Positions 62,346 to 64,000 of a stretch of 64,000 nucleotides of DNA are shown here, piece by piece. This DNA is from Agrococcus lahaulensis DSM 17612 (GTDB lineage: Bacteria; Actinomycetota; Actinomycetes; Actinomycetales; Microbacteriaceae): the NCBI RefSeq assembly GCF_000425105.1, contig NZ_AULD01000005.1, positions 124,001 to 188,000 on the forward strand, written 5' to 3'. The first letter of the stretch is position 1. Each line of letters starts with the position of its first letter. The notes under the pieces are model-generated. The model did not search any database. It worked only from the letters and a program-made list of their open reading frames with translations, and was not told where the DNA came from. Both the position numbers and the translations under genes were made by a program.

Positions 62346-64000
62346 GTGACCGACGCGCAGCCCACGGCGAGCACGCCGACCGGAGCGCCTGCGGGGCAGC
62401 GCGACTGGAGCCTCGTCGATGCCGCGGCGGCGGCCCGGGAGCTCGAGGTCGATGCCGACGCGGGGCTCACGGCGGGGCAGGCCGCCGAGCGGCGAGCGCG
62501 ATTCGGCCCCAACGAGCTCGACGCCGCCCCGCCCGAGCCGGCGTGGCGGCGGCTGCTGCGGCAGTTCGCCGACCCGCTCATCTACCTGCTGCTCGGCGCG
62601 ATCGTCATCTCGGTCGTCGCGTGGCTGTTCGAGGGCGCGCACGGCCTGCCGATCGACGCGATCGTCATCGCGCTCATCGTCGTCGCGAACGCGATCCTCG
62701 GCTTCGTGCAGGAGGCGAGGGCGGCGGATGCCGTGGCGGCCCTGCAGGACATGACGGCGGTCACGGCCACGGTCGTGCGCGACGGGCGGGCGGAGCGGGT
62801 GCCCGCGTCCGAGCTCGTGCCGGGCGACGTGCTCGCGCTCGCGGAGGGCGACTCGGTCGGCGCCGACGCGCGGCTGCTGAGCGCGTCGTCGCTGCAGCTC
62901 GCGGAGGCATCGCTCACCGGCGAGTCGGTGCCGGTGACGAAGTCGCCCGCGACGCTCGCCGAGCCCGTGCAGCTCGGCGACCGCCGCAACATGGTCTTCA
63001 AGGGCACCGCGGTCGCGCAGGGCGTCGGCCGCGCCGTCGTCACGGCGACCGGCATGGCCACCGAGATGGGCCGCATCGCGACGATGCTCGCCGAGACGGA
63101 GCAGGAGCCGACGCCGCTGCAGCGCGAGATCGCGGCCGTCGGCCGCACGCTCGGCATCGCCGTGGTCGTCATCGCGGTCGTCGTGATGGCGGCCATCGGC
63201 CTCACGAGCGGCATCGGCTCGCTCGAGGAGGCCGTCGACGTGCTGCTCGTGGGCGTCTCGCTCGCCGTCGCGGCCGTGCCGGAGGGGCTGCCCGCGATCC
63301 TCTCGCTCGTGCTCTCGATCGGCGTGCAGGCGATGAGCAGGCAGGGCGCGATCGTCAAGAGCCTCTCGTCCGTCGAGACGCTCGGCTCCGCATCCGTCAT
63401 CTGCTCCGACAAGACCGGCACCCTCACGCGCAACGAGATGACGATGCTCACGGTGCACACCGGCTCGGGCGTCGCCGACATCACGGGCGTCGGCTACGCC
63501 CCCGAGGGCGAGGTGCTCGTCGACGGCAGCCCGCTGCTCGAGGCCGATCCGGCGCTCGGGATCCGCGCGGAGGACATCGTCGTGCTCTCGGGCGGCATGC
63601 TCGCCTCGGATGCCGAGGTGCGGCAGGACGAGGACGGCGGCTGGGTCGTCGTCGGCGACCCGACCGAGGCGGCGTTCGTCGTCGCCGAGCGGAAGGCTGG
63701 CCTGTCGGGGCGCCGCGAGCAGCGCTTCTCCCGCATCGGCGAGGTGCCCTTCACGTCCGAGCGCAAGATGATGTCGGTCGTCGTCGCCGACGCCGAGCAC
63801 CCGGTCGAGGGCGGCGAGGGCCAGCCGGTGCTCATCGCGAAGGGCGCGCCCGACGTGCTGCTCGAGCACAGCTCGCGCGTGCGCGTCGGCATGGCCGTGC
63901 GGCCGCTCACCGACGACGACCGCGCTCGGGTGCGCGAGGCGGTCGAGTCGATGTCGGCGCAGGCGCTCCGCACCCTCGCCGTCGCGTACCGTCCGCTCGC
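62346..64000 (+). CDS. Cation-translocating P-type ATPase, Ca2+-type (partial)
   Basis: At least 551 codons of a P2-type ATPase; the C-terminus lies beyond the window. Motifs are the N-terminal FGPNELDAAP, actuator TGES in EASLTGESVPVTK, TM4 PEGLPAI (the metal-binding helix of SERCA/PMA1 type) and the phosphorylation loop SDKTGTLTRNEM. GTG 62346 has GGAG upstream. Divergent from the 61746 gene. Ca2+ or Mn2+ is the likely ion; the last TM segments are needed to decide. Confidence 0.92.
   Translation, partial: MTDAQPTASTPTGAPAGQRDWSLVDAAAAARELEVDADAGLTAGQAAERRARFGPNELDAAPPEPAWRRLLRQFADPLIYLLLGAIVISVVAWLFEGAHGLPIDAIVIALIVVANAILGFVQEARAADAVAALQDMTAVTATVVRDGRAERVPASELVPGDVLALAEGDSVGADARLLSASSLQLAEASLTGESVPVTKSPATLAEPVQLGDRRNMVFKGTAVAQGVGRAVVTATGMATEMGRIATMLAETEQEPTPLQREIAAVGRTLGIAVVVIAVVVMAAIGLTSGIGSLEEAVDVLLVGVSLAVAAVPEGLPAILSLVLSIGVQAMSRQGAIVKSLSSVETLGSASVICSDKTGTLTRNEMTMLTVHTGSGVADITGVGYAPEGEVLVDGSPLLEADPALGIRAEDIVVLSGGMLASDAEVRQDEDGGWVVVGDPTEAAFVVAERKAGLSGRREQRFSRIGEVPFTSERKMMSVVVADAEHPVEGGEGQPVLIAKGAPDVLLEHSSRVRVGMAVRPLTDDDRARVREAVESMSAQALRTLAVAYRPL

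Overview
The window is chromosomal DNA from a very high-GC Gram-positive actinobacterium, most likely a member of the Microbacteriaceae. The support is gene content and style: a 32-residue bS22 ribosomal peptide, DUF3073, DUF2510 and DUF4190 proteins, an LCP cell-wall ligase, CsbD, many GTG/TTG starts, dense ATGA/GTGA overlaps between co-directional genes, and GC-rich hairpin terminators without long T tracts. The family-level placement is inference. There is no rRNA, prophage, insertion sequence or CRISPR array. The DNA is ordinary housekeeping sequence with small accessory insertions.

Layout. 1-5.4 kb: end of a cytochrome c maturation operon (CcdA, TlpA/ResA, histidine phosphatase), a BKACE enzyme, an archaeal-type aspartyl-tRNA synthetase, bS22 and an ArsR-type regulator. 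5.5-12 kb: a TrkH-TrkA potassium system with a YchJ protein, proline synthesis (proC), a cation diffusion facilitator, tadA and upp. 12-13.2 kb: an orphan winged-helix regulator with a promoter, a Met-rich leaderless mini-ORF and mutually exclusive leader hairpins. 13-20 kb: alpha/beta hydrolase, amidotransferase, asparaginase, an alkyltransferase-sigma factor-alkyltransferase operon, and a glycolate/lactate-type FAD oxidase. 20-23.5 kb: FKBP, OsmC, a 38-residue peptide with a duplicated nonapeptide, agmatinase and small envelope proteins. 23.6-28 kb: three tRNAs (Arg-ACG, Ser-GCT, Ser-UGA), cspA, an LCP protein, a HAD phosphatase and serS. 28-36 kb: lipid kinase, pheA, pgm, an SMR pair, CapA and VanY-type lipoproteins, and three tandem Gly-rich membrane proteins. 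36-46.5 kb: MFS exporter, csbD, CitE-like lyase, three small membrane proteins, S4 protein, recQ, an epimerase-like protein, a DEAD-box helicase with a long repetitive N-terminus and a DUF2510 protein. 46.5-64 kb: RND permease, TipA-like regulator, paired crcB fluoride channels, DUF3073, sdaA, DUF4190-like proteins, purM, tdh-kbl, an SDR, purF, two membrane proteins and the start of a Ca2+-type P-ATPase.

How genes work together. tdh-kbl (threonine to glycine and acetyl-CoA) and sdaA (serine to pyruvate) give amino-acid catabolism. purM and purF are purine biosynthesis genes lying apart. The two crcB genes probably form a heterodimeric fluoride channel, and the two SMR genes a heterodimeric exporter. 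The two alkyltransferases and the sigma factor are translationally coupled and look like an alkylation-damage response unit.

The least explained signals are: (i) the 38-residue tandem-repeat peptide at 20842-20958; (ii) the Met-rich leaderless mini-ORF plus attenuator-like leader at 11958-12294; (iii) several families of dispersed palindromic repeats that sit between genes; and (iv) a strong excess of the heptamer GGATGCG/CGCATCC on both strands, which appears to distort codon choice.
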